A DNA stretch of 64,000 nt, from contig JAFWOP010000067.1 of the NCBI GenBank assembly GCA_017545365.1, forward strand, positions 100,182 through 164,181. Direction: 5' to 3'. The stretch is from Bacteroidales bacterium. GTDB lineage: Bacteria; Bacteroidota; Bacteroidia; Bacteroidales; P3. The notes beneath the pieces were generated by a model. That model ran no database searches. It had not been told where the DNA came from and worked only from the letters and a program-made list of their open reading frames with translations. How positions within the stretch are numbered: the stretch's first letter is position 1; every line of letters begins with the position of its first letter. The translations under genes were made by a program, and so were the position numbers. Shown here one piece after another: positions 32,817-41,841 of this stretch.

Positions 32817-34187
32817 TCATTTGATGGACAGGCTGGTTTGTTTGGCTGTGAGGATGGTGAATTGTGCTGATCGTACAGCCGCATGGCTGAGGTCGTTGAG
32901 AGGTTGCAGGATGATTTGATAGTTGCCCGGCATAAGCAAGATACGCTCATTAGGCATGGCGGAGTCGAGATTGCAGACCCATTGTAGGCCTTCGGGCTTC
33001 ACGGCAAAGATGCAGCCTGCCGTTGGTGTGGCGGGTTTGTCTAAAGCCAGTTGTCCGGGGAGGGGGAGCTGAAGGTCGGTGACGGAGCCATCGCGAATTT
33101 GTATGTTAGAGAGGCGGATGACGGGCTGGGATAGAATCTCCAGGTCGTAGCTGCCTTCAAGGTAACGCCTTGAGGCATCCATCGGTTGGCTGGCCAGCAG
33201 CTCAGATGAGCCGTGGCGGTGGACGAGTATTGAGTAGGAGGTCAGTTGGAATGAAGTCCGCTTGTCTTCCATATGCAGCCGCAGGGTGCCTTGTGGGGCG
33301 GCGACCTCCAAGCGGTTGTGCTGGCCGGGTTTGAAATGACGGTCGGCCAGGTGGATGGGAGGCGTGGTGAAGATGGTGATGTCGTAGTGAATCAGAGGGT
33401 CAAGGACTAGTGTGTCGGCGGGCTGTCCGGTGATGTGGTGGTAGATGGTGGAGGTCTTGATGGCGTGGGTCAGATGGTCGTAGAAGATGACAGGCACATC
33501 GGTCTCGTATAAGTTGTGCTTGCTGTCGGTGAGGGCAAGTGTGACCAGAGACTTCTGGTCCGAGAGGTAGAATACCTCGTGCAGGGTTTCGGCGAAAAGT
33601 TCTTCGTTGGGAACAAAGGTAAAACGGCCGGCACAGTCCAGCTTGTGTTGGAAGTCGTCGGGGTTGCCAATGCCGATAATGAAACTCTGTGATATGGAGC
33701 CGGTCTGCTGCACTTGCCGTGCCACCTCGCAGACGCTGCTCTGGCAGTCGTCAAGGCCGTCGGTAATGACGAGGATGATGTTGCGTGACCTTTCGTCGTG
33801 GGGGAAGTCCTTCAATGCGTTGGTGAGAGCCGAGTCGGCAGTGCAGCCGCCGTTGGGTACGAGGGTCTTGATTTTGCTTTGGAGCTTGTGGTGGTTGTCG
33901 GCCTCAAAGGGTACCTCAAGCCGTGAGCCGAAGGCCTCACGGTTGAGGTGACCGAAAACCCGAAGCGCCACTTCCATGTCGGGTTGGTTCTGGATGCTGT
34001 CGAGGAAGTGGAGCAGCACTTGTTGGGTGACTTTGATTTTTGAGTCGCTCTGCCACTTGTCCCACATGCTGTTGGAGCAGTCGAGTATGATGAGCACACG
34101 CGTTTTCTCAGGGATGGTCTTCTTTGTTTGAGCCATCCCAGAGAAAGCTGTGGTAGCGAGTAGGAATATGAGGGCTAGTTTTCTCAA
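32817..34187 (-). CDS. Secreted von Willebrand factor A domain protein
   Basis: 456 residues. The signal peptide ends at 'SGMAQT'. The vWA domain occupies about residues 28-200 with a complete MIDAS: 'LIILDCSNSMWDKW' (DxSxS), the Thr in 'GGCTADSAL' and 'VITDGLDDCQ'. The C-terminal half is beta-rich and may be several Ig-like modules. It starts 3 nt after the transketolase N-subunit stop and is therefore in its operon, although no functional link is evident. It is probably periplasmic or surface-attached and binds protein ligands in a metal-dependent way. Confidence 0.82.
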   Translation of the reverse strand: MRKLALIFLLATTAFSGMAQTKKTIPEKTRVLIILDCSNSMWDKWQSDSKIKVTQQVLLHFLDSIQNQPDMEVALRVFGHLNREAFGSRLEVPFEADNHHKLQSKIKTLVPNGGCTADSALTNALKDFPHDERSRNIILVITDGLDDCQSSVCEVARQVQQTGSISQSFIIGIGNPDDFQHKLDCAGRFTFVPNEELFAETLHEVFYLSDQKSLVTLALTDSKHNLYETDVPVIFYDHLTHAIKTSTIYHHITGQPADTLVLDPLIHYDITIFTTPPIHLADRHFKPGQHNRLEVAAPQGTLRLHMEDKRTSFQLTSYSILVHRHGSSELLASQPMDASRRYLEGSYDLEILSQPVIRLSNIQIRDGSVTDLQLPLPGQLALDKPATPTAGCIFAVKPEGLQWVCNLDSAMPNERILLMPGNYQIILQPLNDLSHAAVRSAQFTILTAKQTSLSIK

Positions 34188-34190
34188 GGC

Positions 34191-35039
34191 CTAGAAGTCG
34201 CCGAGGGTTTCGGGTAGTTGGGCCAAAGCCTTGGGAAGGTCGTCAGCTGAGAGCACCGAGCCGTGGTACTTGTTGATGCCCTGCATGAAGTCGACGCCGT
34301 AGCCCATCTCGGTCGTGAGGATGACAGCCACCGGGCTGCCTTTGCCGGTGAGGGCTTTTGCCTGAGCCATGCCGTCAAGCACCTGCTGCATGTCGTTGCC
34401 GTTCTTGATGACGACCACGGTCCACATGAAGGCCTCGAACTTGGCTTTCAGGTCGCCCAAATCCATCACCTGCTGGGTGGTGCCGTCAATTTGCTGGTGG
34501 TTGTAGTCAATGGTGGAGATGAGGTTATCGACATGTTTGGCTCCCGCAAACATTACGGCCTCCCAGATTTGTCCTTCCTGCAGCTCACCGTCGCCGTGGA
34601 GGGTGTAGACGAGGTTGGGGTCGCCGGTCATCTTTTTACCTAGGGCTGCGCCGATGCCAACGCTGAGGCCTTGTCCTAGCGAGCCGCTGGCCATGCGGAT
34701 ACCCGGCAGGTTGTGGGCAGTGGAGGGGTGTCCTTGAAGGCGGGTGCCGAAGACACGGAATGTGGACAGTTCGCTTATGGGGAAGTAGCCGCGGCGGGCC
34801 ATGGTGCTATAGATGACGGGGGTGATGTGACCCTGTGAGACGAAGAGCATGTCCTGGCCGGTGCCTTCCATGGTGAAATGCTCGGGGGCGTGGTTCATGA
34901 TGTTGAACTGCATGGCTGTCATCCAGTCGGCAGTGCCGAGGGAGCCGCCGGGATGGCCCGATTTGGCGGCGGTGGTCATTCTTAATATGTCGCGACGGAC
35001 TTGTGTGGCGATCGATTGGAGTTCTGTGGTGGTTTTCAT
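34191..35039 (-). CDS. Transketolase N-terminal subunit
   Basis: 282 residues from MKTTTELQ (35039; the frame opens further upstream without support). This is the thiamine-diphosphate-binding half: 'AAKSGHPGGSLGTADWMTAMQ', 'MASGSLGQGLSVGIGAALG' and 'LHGDGELQEGQIWEAVMFAG ... DYNHQQIDGTT' (GDG-x(n)-N motif). It must pair with the C-terminal subunit at 28001-29236. The two halves are separated here by 5 kb carrying five other genes, whereas split transketolase genes are normally adjacent. Confidence 0.93.
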   Translation of the reverse strand: MKTTTELQSIATQVRRDILRMTTAAKSGHPGGSLGTADWMTAMQFNIMNHAPEHFTMEGTGQDMLFVSQGHITPVIYSTMARRGYFPISELSTFRVFGTRLQGHPSTAHNLPGIRMASGSLGQGLSVGIGAALGKKMTGDPNLVYTLHGDGELQEGQIWEAVMFAGAKHVDNLISTIDYNHQQIDGTTQQVMDLGDLKAKFEAFMWTVVVIKNGNDMQQVLDGMAQAKALTGKGSPVAVILTTEMGYGVDFMQGINKYHGSVLSADDLPKALAQLPETLGDF

Positions 35040-35149
35040 ATAGAGTATTAAATGTTTTTTTATGACAAAAACGTCGGAGAGGGGATGACCCCCGACGAAC
35101 AAACACTGGACCCGCACTGGACCCCAGTGTAAGACTGCCTTATAACAGT

Positions 35150-35560
35150 TTAAAGTTTGAAGATATACTGGCGGCTGTTCTGGTCGTAGCAGATAAGCTC
35201 TTCGCCATGACGGGTGCAGGTGACGGCGAGGGCGTTCTCATGCTCGTCGGTGACGCTGCCTTTGCCCTTGTCGCCTTTCATGGTGATATGACCCCATACA
35301 CGGCCGTTGGCACCATGGCCAGAGATGTAAAGCACTTCCTCTTTCACCGGTTCCTTCTTCACGGCTTGGCGATTGACAACGGGGACAGGCACTGGTTCGG
35401 GTTCCGAAATCTCAGGTTCAGGCTCAGGTTCAGGCTCAGGCTCGATGGTGACAGTGTCCAAAATGGGTTGGTTGTCGGGCTGTGCTTGATGGCAACCAAG
35501 AAACAAAAGAGGCGTAACAGCCATTAAAATGAGGAATAAACGACCTTTATTACTAATCAT
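35150..35560 (-). CDS. Lipoprotein with Glu-Pro repeat linker
   Basis: 136 residues from MISNKGRLFLILMAV (35560), downstream of a -7 box. The lipobox is 'LLFLGC'. Next comes a Glu-Pro dipeptide linker (encoded by hexanucleotide repeats at 35411-35443), a short Pro-Val run, and a small C-terminal beta domain ('HGANGRVWGHITMKGDKGKGSVTDEHENALAVTCTRHGEELICYDQNSRQYIFKL'). No family is recognised. It is divergent from yidC. Confidence 0.75.
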   Translation of the reverse strand: MISNKGRLFLILMAVTPLLFLGCHQAQPDNQPILDTVTIEPEPEPEPEPEISEPEPVPVPVVNRQAVKKEPVKEEVLYISGHGANGRVWGHITMKGDKGKGSVTDEHENALAVTCTRHGEELICYDQNSRQYIFKL

Positions 35561-35581
35561 AATACTATAATGTTTGTTTTG

Positions 35582-35589
35582 CAAAAATA
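35582..35589 (-). promoter_or_regulatory. -7 element for the Glu-Pro lipoprotein
   Basis: TATTTTTG on the minus strand, 21 nt before the ATG. Confidence 0.6.
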
Positions 35590-35783
35590 CACATTTCTTT
35601 TCAATAAATGGCTCTTTCGAGGAAAAATAGTTTTCCACACACACAATTAACATCTCTTGCGCGTCGTCGGCTGATGATACAACTGCACCTTTCCTGCTCT
35701 CTTTTGGGCTGCAACGGCCCCGCCAGATGGCATAAAAAGTGGACAAAATCGAATGAGATTCTCATTGTATGAGAAAATAATTG

Positions 35784-35791
35784 TAATTTTG
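35784..35791 (+). promoter_or_regulatory. -7 element for yidC
   Basis: TAATTTTG, about 57 nt before the ATG; a TTG lies 16 nt upstream. Confidence 0.55.
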
Positions 35792-35847
35792 CAAATTGGC
35801 TCATTTTGCCAAAATATACTGATAATGCAGATTTACAAACGGATATG

Positions 35848-37833
35848 AATAAGAAGTCAATACTCGGAATAGTACTAATCTTCGGCATTTTTGTCGGATA
35901 CATGTGGTGGGTGGCCCCCAGCAAGGAGGAGATTGCCGAACGGCAGCGTATCAACGATTCCATTCGTCAGGCTTATGCCGACAGTGTCGCTTATGCCGAC
36001 AGCGTGGCGGCAGTGAAGGCCCATCTCGACAGCCTTGCCATGCAGGGTGACAGCAATGCCCGCCGTCAGCTGCAGATTAACGAACGTGGCGACATGGGTG
36101 TGTTCAATGCCAGCGCTTTTGGCGACACGGTGAATGTGACGGTCAAGAATGAGTTGATGACGGTCAACTTCACCAATATGGGCGCGCAGGTGCGCGAGGT
36201 GGTGCTGAGCCAGTATACCACTTATGACAGTCAGCCTTTGCAACTTATCACCCCTGCCTGCGACAACATGAATCTTATCTTCTCGACCGAGGATACACGT
36301 GTTATCAATACCAAGGACTTGGTGTTTACCGCCTACCGTGTGGTTGGTGATGGCGAGCTGTTGCCGATAACGGCCGATAGTGCCTACGAGATAGCCTCGA
36401 ACGAGGCAATCTACCTGAGTTTCCGTGCCTACGTGGGTGACAGCAATGGGGTGAGCCAAGACAAGTATGTGGAGTTTGAATACGTTGTGGTCGGAGACGA
36501 GTATGATGTGAATTTCGATATCAAGTTCCACGGGCTGAAGGATGTGGTCCGCGCTACGGACTACATGGACTTTGAGTGGCACAACAGGATGAACCGTCAG
36601 GAGAAAGTGGATGCCAGCAGCCGTGGCAGCCGCAACCGTAATAAAGACCCCGAGAAGTTCTATTCAAGCATCTATTTCAAGGCCGCCAAAGACGACGTGG
36701 ACGAGGTGGGCCGCGGACGTGACGGCGAGAAGAATGTCAAGACCTCGGTGGAGTGGGTGGCTTTCAAACAACAGTTCTTCTGCGCTATATTGGTGGCCGA
36801 CAGTACTTTCGAGAATGCCTACATGACCCAGTGGACCGACAAGGGCACCGAGGCCGCCAACTACCTGTGCGATATGTCTGGCACCATAGGCTTGGCCTAC
36901 GACAGCGAACACGACTGCACGATGGGTATGAACTTTTATTTCGGCCCCACCAAATACCGCGACCTTCGTGCCATGCACCGTGGTTTTGAAAAGATGCTCC
37001 CCTTGGGCTGGTGGATATTCTCCAGATTCGTGAGCCGCTACCTGATTATCCCTGTGTTCAACTTCCTGGAGACCTTCAACTGGAATTATGGTATTATTAT
37101 TATCGTGTTCACCATCCTGCTTCGTCTGGTTCTGTTCCCCCTGACCTTCAAGTCCTATCAGGGTTCGGCCATCATGCGCATCCTGAAGCCTGAGATGGAT
37201 GCCCTCAACAAGAAGTACCCCAACCCCGAAGATGCCATGAAGAAGCAGCAGGAGATGAGCCGGCTGCAGAAGAAGGCGGGCTACAACCCGATGGCGGGTT
37301 GTCTGCCTGTATTGTTGCAGATGCCCATCCTGACGGCTATGTTCATGTTCTACCCCGTGGCTATCGAGTTACGTCAGAAACCCTTCCTGTGGTGCGACGA
37401 CCTCTCCACCTACGACAGCATCCTTGACCTCGGTTTCAACATACCGCTCTATGGCGACCACGTGTCGCTTTTCTGCCTCCTCATGTTCGGCATGCAGTTC
37501 TTCTACACCTGGTACACCATGCGCGGCCAGAATATGAATGCCGGCATGCCCGGTATGAAGTTCATGATGTACTTCATGCCATTCATGATGCTCTTCATGT
37601 TCAACAGCATGGCGGCAGGTTTGAACCTCTACTATTTCTGTTCCCTCTCCATCACCATGCTGCAGATGGTCCTCATTCGCAAATTTACCAGCGAGAAGAA
37701 AGTCCGTGCCCGCATGGTGGCATACGATGCCAAACACAAGAACACTCCTCAGAAGAAGAGCAAGTTCCAAAAACGGCTGGAAGAGATGCAGCGCATGACC
37801 GAGGAAATGCAGAAACAGCAGAATAGAAGATAA
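35848..37833 (+). CDS. yidC: Membrane protein insertase YidC/Oxa1
   Basis: 661 residues from MNKKSILGIVLIFGIFVGYMWW (35848; the frame opens at 35806). The first helix is followed by the large periplasmic P1 domain (about 30-390), then the conserved Oxa1 core with five helices: 'FNWNYGIIIIVFTILLRLVLFPLTFKSY', 'LKPEMDALNKKYPNPEDAMKKQQEMSRLQKKAGYNPMAGCLPVLLQMPI' and following. The C-terminus is basic, ending KQQNRR. It inserts and folds inner-membrane proteins, alone or with SecYEG. The usual partners rpmH/rnpA are not adjacent, as is normal in Bacteroidetes. Confidence 0.97.
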   Translation, partial: NKKSILGIVLIFGIFVGYMWWVAPSKEEIAERQRINDSIRQAYADSVAYADSVAAVKAHLDSLAMQGDSNARRQLQINERGDMGVFNASAFGDTVNVTVKNELMTVNFTNMGAQVREVVLSQYTTYDSQPLQLITPACDNMNLIFSTEDTRVINTKDLVFTAYRVVGDGELLPITADSAYEIASNEAIYLSFRAYVGDSNGVSQDKYVEFEYVVVGDEYDVNFDIKFHGLKDVVRATDYMDFEWHNRMNRQEKVDASSRGSRNRNKDPEKFYSSIYFKAAKDDVDEVGRGRDGEKNVKTSVEWVAFKQQFFCAILVADSTFENAYMTQWTDKGTEAANYLCDMSGTIGLAYDSEHDCTMGMNFYFGPTKYRDLRAMHRGFEKMLPLGWWIFSRFVSRYLIIPVFNFLETFNWNYGIIIIVFTILLRLVLFPLTFKSYQGSAIMRILKPEMDALNKKYPNPEDAMKKQQEMSRLQKKAGYNPMAGCLPVLLQMPILTAMFMFYPVAIELRQKPFLWCDDLSTYDSILDLGFNIPLYGDHVSLFCLLMFGMQFFYTWYTMRGQNMNAGMPGMKFMMYFMPFMMLFMFNSMAAGLNLYYFCSLSITMLQMVLIRKFTSEKKVRARMVAYDAKHKNTPQKKSKFQKRLEEMQRMTEEMQKQQNRR

Positions 37834-37858
37834 CTATCGAAACTAAAAAATAGAAGCC

Positions 37859-39229
37859 ATGGTATTAGTATTAATCTCTATCTTCATCGTCGGATACACC
37901 TGCATTGCGTTGGAACATCCGCTGAAAGTCAATAAAACAGCAACAGCCCTTTTGTTGGGTACCGCACTGTGGGCGGTCTTCTCCTTTTGCAATATAATCT
38001 TCAGGCCCGACCTCGATATTGAGCAATGGCGCACCTTTATATCAGGCAACCTGATTGAAAACTTGGGCGAGACGGCCGAAATCGTCTTCTTCCTGTTGGG
38101 AGCTATGACCATCGTCACCCTGGTCGAAGACTATCAGGGCTTCCGCATCATCACTGACAAGATTACCACCACAAACAAGAAGAAGCTGCTGTGGGAGCTG
38201 AGCATCCTCACCTTCTTCCTCTCGGCCCTGTTGGACAACATGACCACCGCCATCGTCATGTGTGCCCTCCTCAGCAAGCTCATTGCCGACAAGAAGGAGC
38301 GTTGGCTCTTTGCCGGCATGGTGATACTGGCGGCCAATGCGGGCGGTGCGTGGAGCCCCATCGGCGACGTCACCACCATCATGCTCTGGATTGGCGGGCA
38401 GGTGACCACCATCAACATTATGGTGAAGACGCTGGTGGCCTCGTTCGTCTGTATGGCAGTGCCTGTCCTCATTGTTGGGGGCACCCTCAAGGGCGACATC
38501 ACACGCCCCGAAAGTGAGAGCAGAGGCGTCGAAGTGCCTGTGCACCTCCGCCGCCTTATTCTCATCATGGGCGTTGCCGCGCTCATCTTTGTCCCCATCT
38601 TCAAGACCATCACCCACCTGCCTCCCTATCTGGGTATGCTCTTCGGTCTGGGGGTCCTGTGGGTGACGACAGAAATTGTCAGCCGCAAGTATGAGAAAGA
38701 AGGTCACAAACTGCCCACCGCTGTCAGCACCTTGGAACACATCGACGTGCCCACCATACTCTTCTTCTTGGGTATCCTGATGGCCGTTGCCTGTCTGAAG
38801 GTGGCCGGCATCTTGGGCGACCTCGCTGGCGGGCTCAATGATGCCTTCCTCAACATCAGCATGGGCGACGAACCCGTGGGATTCTTCCTCATCGACCTTA
38901 TTATCGGAGTCTTCTCCTCCGTCGTCGACAACGTGCCGCTGGTGGCCGCCGTCATGGGTATGTATCCTATCACCGATGGGGCCCTCTTCGCCGTCAACCA
39001 TCCCTTCTGGGAGTTCCTCGCCTACTGCGCCGGCACGGGTGGCAGCCTGCTCATCATCGGCTCGGCTGCCGGTGTGGCTGTCATGGGCATGGAAAAGATA
39101 GACTTTATCTGGTATCTCAAGAACATCACCCTGAAGGCGTTGGTTGGCTACCTTGCCGGTGCGCTCGTCTTCGTCCTTATGGATATAACCCTTTTCGAAA
39201 AAGTAGAATGGCTTCGCAATCTCGCCTGA
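37859..39229 (+). CDS. nhaD: Na+/H+ antiporter NhaD
   Basis: 456 residues of the ion transporter superfamily, about 12 helices. Typical NhaD segments are present: 'NLGETAEIVFFLLGAMTIVTLVEDYQGF', 'LSALLDNMTTAIVMCALLSKL', 'MVILAANAGGAWSPIGDVTTIMLW' and 'SSVVDNVPLVAAVMGMYP'. It exports Na+ (or Li+) in exchange for protons. It starts 25 nt after the yidC stop and overlaps the next gene by 22 nt. Confidence 0.95.
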   Translation: MVLVLISIFIVGYTCIALEHPLKVNKTATALLLGTALWAVFSFCNIIFRPDLDIEQWRTFISGNLIENLGETAEIVFFLLGAMTIVTLVEDYQGFRIITDKITTTNKKKLLWELSILTFFLSALLDNMTTAIVMCALLSKLIADKKERWLFAGMVILAANAGGAWSPIGDVTTIMLWIGGQVTTINIMVKTLVASFVCMAVPVLIVGGTLKGDITRPESESRGVEVPVHLRRLILIMGVAALIFVPIFKTITHLPPYLGMLFGLGVLWVTTEIVSRKYEKEGHKLPTAVSTLEHIDVPTILFFLGILMAVACLKVAGILGDLAGGLNDAFLNISMGDEPVGFFLIDLIIGVFSSVVDNVPLVAAVMGMYPITDGALFAVNHPFWEFLAYCAGTGGSLLIIGSAAGVAVMGMEKIDFIWYLKNITLKALVGYLAGALVFVLMDITLFEKVEWLRNLA

Positions 39230-40524
39230 CCCCTCCCCGCTGGAACAGCCTCCCCTGGTGGCGCAAGGTCTTCGACATCGTCGTCTGGCTCTTCGCCTTG
39301 GCAGGATTTGCCATCATAGGCGCTTGGGCTTTCTATCAGTTGGGCTTTACAAAAGACCGTGGCGCGCAGGACCGAAACAACCGTTACATGCTCTCCGTCG
39401 GAGAAATGAAGGAACTGGAGGATGCCACCCTCACCGAGCAACAGGTGCAGGAACTGTGGATGCACCAGTATGTCAAGATGGCAGTCTTCTCCAAGTTCTT
39501 CCCCACCAATGCACAGCTCATCACACAAGCCGCGCAATACGGGCACGACCCCCTGCTCGTCGACCGCATGATGGCTGCCTGCAGTATGTATATTCCAGAC
39601 ATGACGGAATACAACGAGCTGCTGAAGAAAGTCGAGTCAGTGCTTGCCTCACAACCCCAGCAGGAAGCTGTCAACGTCATTCCGTGGATGGCCGATGCAG
39701 AATGGGCGGCATTGCGCGAGGCTATTGTCCGCGATAAGGCCCTCATCATCGAGGCCGGGCGCCTCACCGGCGTGGAGCCACGCCTGATAGTAGGATGTCT
39801 TATCGGCGAACAAATCCGCCTTTTCAACTCCAAACGCGAGATGTTGAAACAGTACTTGGGACCAGTCAAGGTGCTGAATGTGCAATCGCAGTTCTCATAT
39901 GGTGTCAACGGAATTAAGATTTCCACCGCCAAGGCCATCGAAGAGCACCTAAAAGACCCCTCCTCCCCCTTCTATATGGGAAAACGTTATGAACACCTGC
40001 TCGACTATACCGTCGAAGGTAAAGCCCAGGAGGACGAGCGATACAACCGCCTGGTGGACTATCGCAACCACCTTTATTCCTATCTCTACACAGCCTGCAT
40101 ACTGCATCAGACAATGCTGCAGTGGAAGCGGGCGGGGCATGACATCAGCAATCGGCCCGACATACTCTTCACCCTCTTCAATGTTGGCTTCGCGCAGTCG
40201 CAACCCAAGCCCGACCCCATCTGTGGCGGCAGCCATATCACCATCAATGGCAAGGTATACACCTTTGGTGCCATAGGCTTCGACTTCTACTATTCTGGCG
40301 AACTGGCCGAGGATTTCCCCTTCTGGCGCGAGCATTTCATCCCCGGTGACCGCGAGCTTACCGAGGAGGAAATAGCATATATCCAGGGCAGCGTCAGCAA
40401 CTGCAAACGCCCACCCCGCGGATGGGAATATCAGAAACCCGACAGCCTCCCCGCCCCGCAGCACACCGTACCTACCTATTCAGAGGAAGAAGATGAGTTT
40501 GCGGGCACCTATGCCAATGAATGA
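39208..40524 (+). CDS. Membrane-anchored lytic-transglycosylase-like protein
   Basis: 438 residues. One N-terminal membrane helix ('VFDIVVWLFALAGFAIIGAWAFYQL') precedes a long soluble domain. The segment 'LTGVEPRLIVGCLIGEQIRLF ... QFSYGVNGIKISTAKAIEEHL' has the lysozyme-like pattern of lytic transglycosylases (Glu in GEQ, then S-x-G and a helix with TA), similar to DUF1402-type proteins. A Pro-rich acidic tail ends the protein. It begins inside the nhaD gene (22-nt overlap), so it is co-translated. The role would be peptidoglycan cleavage at the inner-membrane face. The family call is tentative. Confidence 0.65.
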   Translation: MASQSRLTPPRWNSLPWWRKVFDIVVWLFALAGFAIIGAWAFYQLGFTKDRGAQDRNNRYMLSVGEMKELEDATLTEQQVQELWMHQYVKMAVFSKFFPTNAQLITQAAQYGHDPLLVDRMMAACSMYIPDMTEYNELLKKVESVLASQPQQEAVNVIPWMADAEWAALREAIVRDKALIIEAGRLTGVEPRLIVGCLIGEQIRLFNSKREMLKQYLGPVKVLNVQSQFSYGVNGIKISTAKAIEEHLKDPSSPFYMGKRYEHLLDYTVEGKAQEDERYNRLVDYRNHLYSYLYTACILHQTMLQWKRAGHDISNRPDILFTLFNVGFAQSQPKPDPICGGSHITINGKVYTFGAIGFDFYYSGELAEDFPFWREHFIPGDRELTEEEIAYIQGSVSNCKRPPRGWEYQKPDSLPAPQHTVPTYSEEEDEFAGTYANE

Positions 40525-40601
40525 TAAGTCGAGCGCAGAGGGCAAATCACGCTGTGCTTGCACTATGCCGAGGCCGGAATTCATCACGAAGTAACGAATA
40601 A
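40520..40601 (+). repeat. 82-bp direct repeat, copy 1
   Basis: AATGATAAGtCGAGCGCAGAGGGCA... through CACGAAGTAACgAATAA matches 41255-41337 at nearly 90% by eye. It overlaps the stop codon of the preceding gene. Confidence 0.85.
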
Positions 40602-41151
40602 CACGCCAAATAACCAGATAAAAACAGCATAATGGAAGCAACAAACTATTCTGGCACGGGCGTGATGTCTCAGTGTGCCTGAAAGGCACAGACAGATATA
40701 GCGTATGGCACCGCCATACGGGGGGACAACGACGGCAGCGACCAGCAGCCTGTAGGGGCTGCTGGCAACGGAAACGCCAGCGGAAGTCGAGTGCAGAGCC
40801 GAACTTTTATCGGGTTATGCCGAGATGCAGCAACGTCTCGAAGAAACCCCACACAAGCAGCGCAGCGTGGGGTCAACGAAAACCCTACTACTCAGCATCC
40901 CGGAGGGACGCGACAATGGGAAATGTTGGAAAAAATCAGTCATACTTTATACTAGAGCGAAAAAAATACCGATTTTGAACAAATACATCGTGTGATATAT
41001 TACTGTGACATGGCTGATTTTTTAAAAGCAAAGCATTATTACAAGTAAATTGCATCATGCTTTTGTGGATAATTATTGCCTTAGGTAGCTTCGTAACACA
41101 TTGAAATTATGGTATAAATTTGTCGGATTGTATTTTTTTTGCAAGAAATTG
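40602..41151. other. Gene-free region with hairpin array
   Basis: No credible gene. Successive stem-loops are visible: TGTGCCT/AAGGCACA (about 40673-40689), CGTATGGC/GCCATACG (about 40701-40720), CAGCAGCC/GGCTGCTG (about 40743-40765) and CCCCAC/GTGGGG (40847-40873). The last belongs to a module shared with 48693-48856. The remainder to 41151 is AT-rich and leads to the rpmG promoter. Confidence 0.7.
40847..40959 (+). repeat. Interspersed hairpin module, copy 1
   Basis: From CCCCACACAAG through GTCATACTTTATACTAGAG this shares long blocks with 48693-48856, including CCCTACTAC, GACAATG and the 19-base GTCATACTTTATACTAGAG. Confidence 0.8.
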
Positions 41152-41181
41152 TTGTTAATTGAAAAAAAAGTAGTACTTTTG
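41152..41181 (+). promoter_or_regulatory. Promoter of rpmG
   Basis: TTG (41152-41154), 19 nt, TACTTTTG (41174-41181). The start would be about 41188, giving a 168-nt leader that contains repeat copy 2. Confidence 0.65.
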
Positions 41182-41254
41182 CAACCGCTTTCGAGGAACG
41201 TATTGTGGATTGTTGATGCTCCTTCCCATGCGGATAAGAAAGCGGAAACAAACA

Positions 41255-41337
41255 AATGATAAGCCGAGCGCAGAGGGCAGAATCACGCAGTGTTTGCACT
41301 ATGCCGAGGCAGGAATTTGTCACGAAGTAACAAATAA
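41255..41337 (+). repeat. 82-bp direct repeat, copy 2, in the rpmG leader
   Basis: Near-identical to 40520-40601. It ends 18 nt before the rpmG start codon and so would be part of the mRNA leader. Confidence 0.85.
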
Positions 41338-41355
41338 AGACAGTATTTAAAGAAA

Positions 41356-41544
41356 ATGGCAAAGAAAAATAAAGACGCAAGAGTGCAGGTTATCCTCGAG
41401 TGCACCGAGCAGAAAAATAGCGGTGTCCCTGGCATGAGCCGTTATGTCACCACTAAGAACAAGAAGAACACTCCTGAGCGTTTGGAGCTCAAGAAGTACA
41501 ACCCGTACTTGAAGAAAATGACAGTCCACAAAGAAATCAAATAG
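41356..41544 (+). CDS. rpmG: 50S ribosomal protein L33
   Basis: 62 residues, [20 protein letters not shown], with the L33 pattern '[34 protein letters not shown]'. The zinc-binding Cys pairs of some L33 paralogues are absent (a C- form). In many Bacteroidetes rpmB (L28) precedes it; here rpmB is missing and a repeat-containing leader takes its place. DUF4295 follows after 18 nt. Confidence 0.97.
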   Translation: MAKKNKDARVQVILECTEQKNSGVPGMSRYVTTKNKKNTPERLELKKYNPYLKKMTVHKEIK

Positions 41545-41562
41545 TAAAGGAGAAAAAGACCC

Positions 41563-41718
41563 ATGGCAAAGAAAGTTGTTGCAACACTGAAGACCTCTAC
41601 CGGTAAGAGCTACGCCAAAGTCATCCGCATGGTACGCTCCCCCAAGACCAACGCCTATACCTTCCAGGAAGACATCGTCCTCTCCGACCAGGTACAGGAA
41701 TTCCTGAAAAAGAAATAA
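41563..41718 (+). CDS. DUF4295 family small protein
   Basis: 51 residues: MAKKVVATLKTSTGKSYAKV, then IRMVRSPKTNAYTFQEDIV and ending QEFLKKK. This tiny basic protein is found almost only in Bacteroidetes, directly after rpmG, and is thought to be ribosome-associated. The location is conserved here. A GGAG stretch precedes the ATG. Confidence 0.93.
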   Translation: MAKKVVATLKTSTGKSYAKVIRMVRSPKTNAYTFQEDIVLSDQVQEFLKKK

Positions 41719-41762
41719 TACAGAACAGTAATAATATTTTTTTTCATACGCTTTTGTTTTAG

Positions 41763-41791
41763 CCTTCGTTGTGAAACGGAGGTTTTTTTTT
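41763..41791 (+). terminator. Terminator after rpmG-DUF4295
   Basis: CCTTCGTT / AACGGAGG stem followed by nine T. Confidence 0.8.
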
Positions 41792-41811
41792 ATTTATTTG
41801 AAAAAAATGCG

Positions 41812-41819
41812 TATCTTTG
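41812..41819 (+). promoter_or_regulatory. -7 element for the type B T9SS surface protein
   Basis: TATCTTTG, 22 nt before the ATG at 41842. Confidence 0.6.
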
Positions 41820-41841
41820 CAGCGCTATTTGGAGCCATATA

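Noticed and set aside
38042..39001. A 319-codon Asp/Glu/His-rich minus-strand frame opposite nhaD
   Set aside because: Shadow of the antiporter's biased codons; no features of a real protein.
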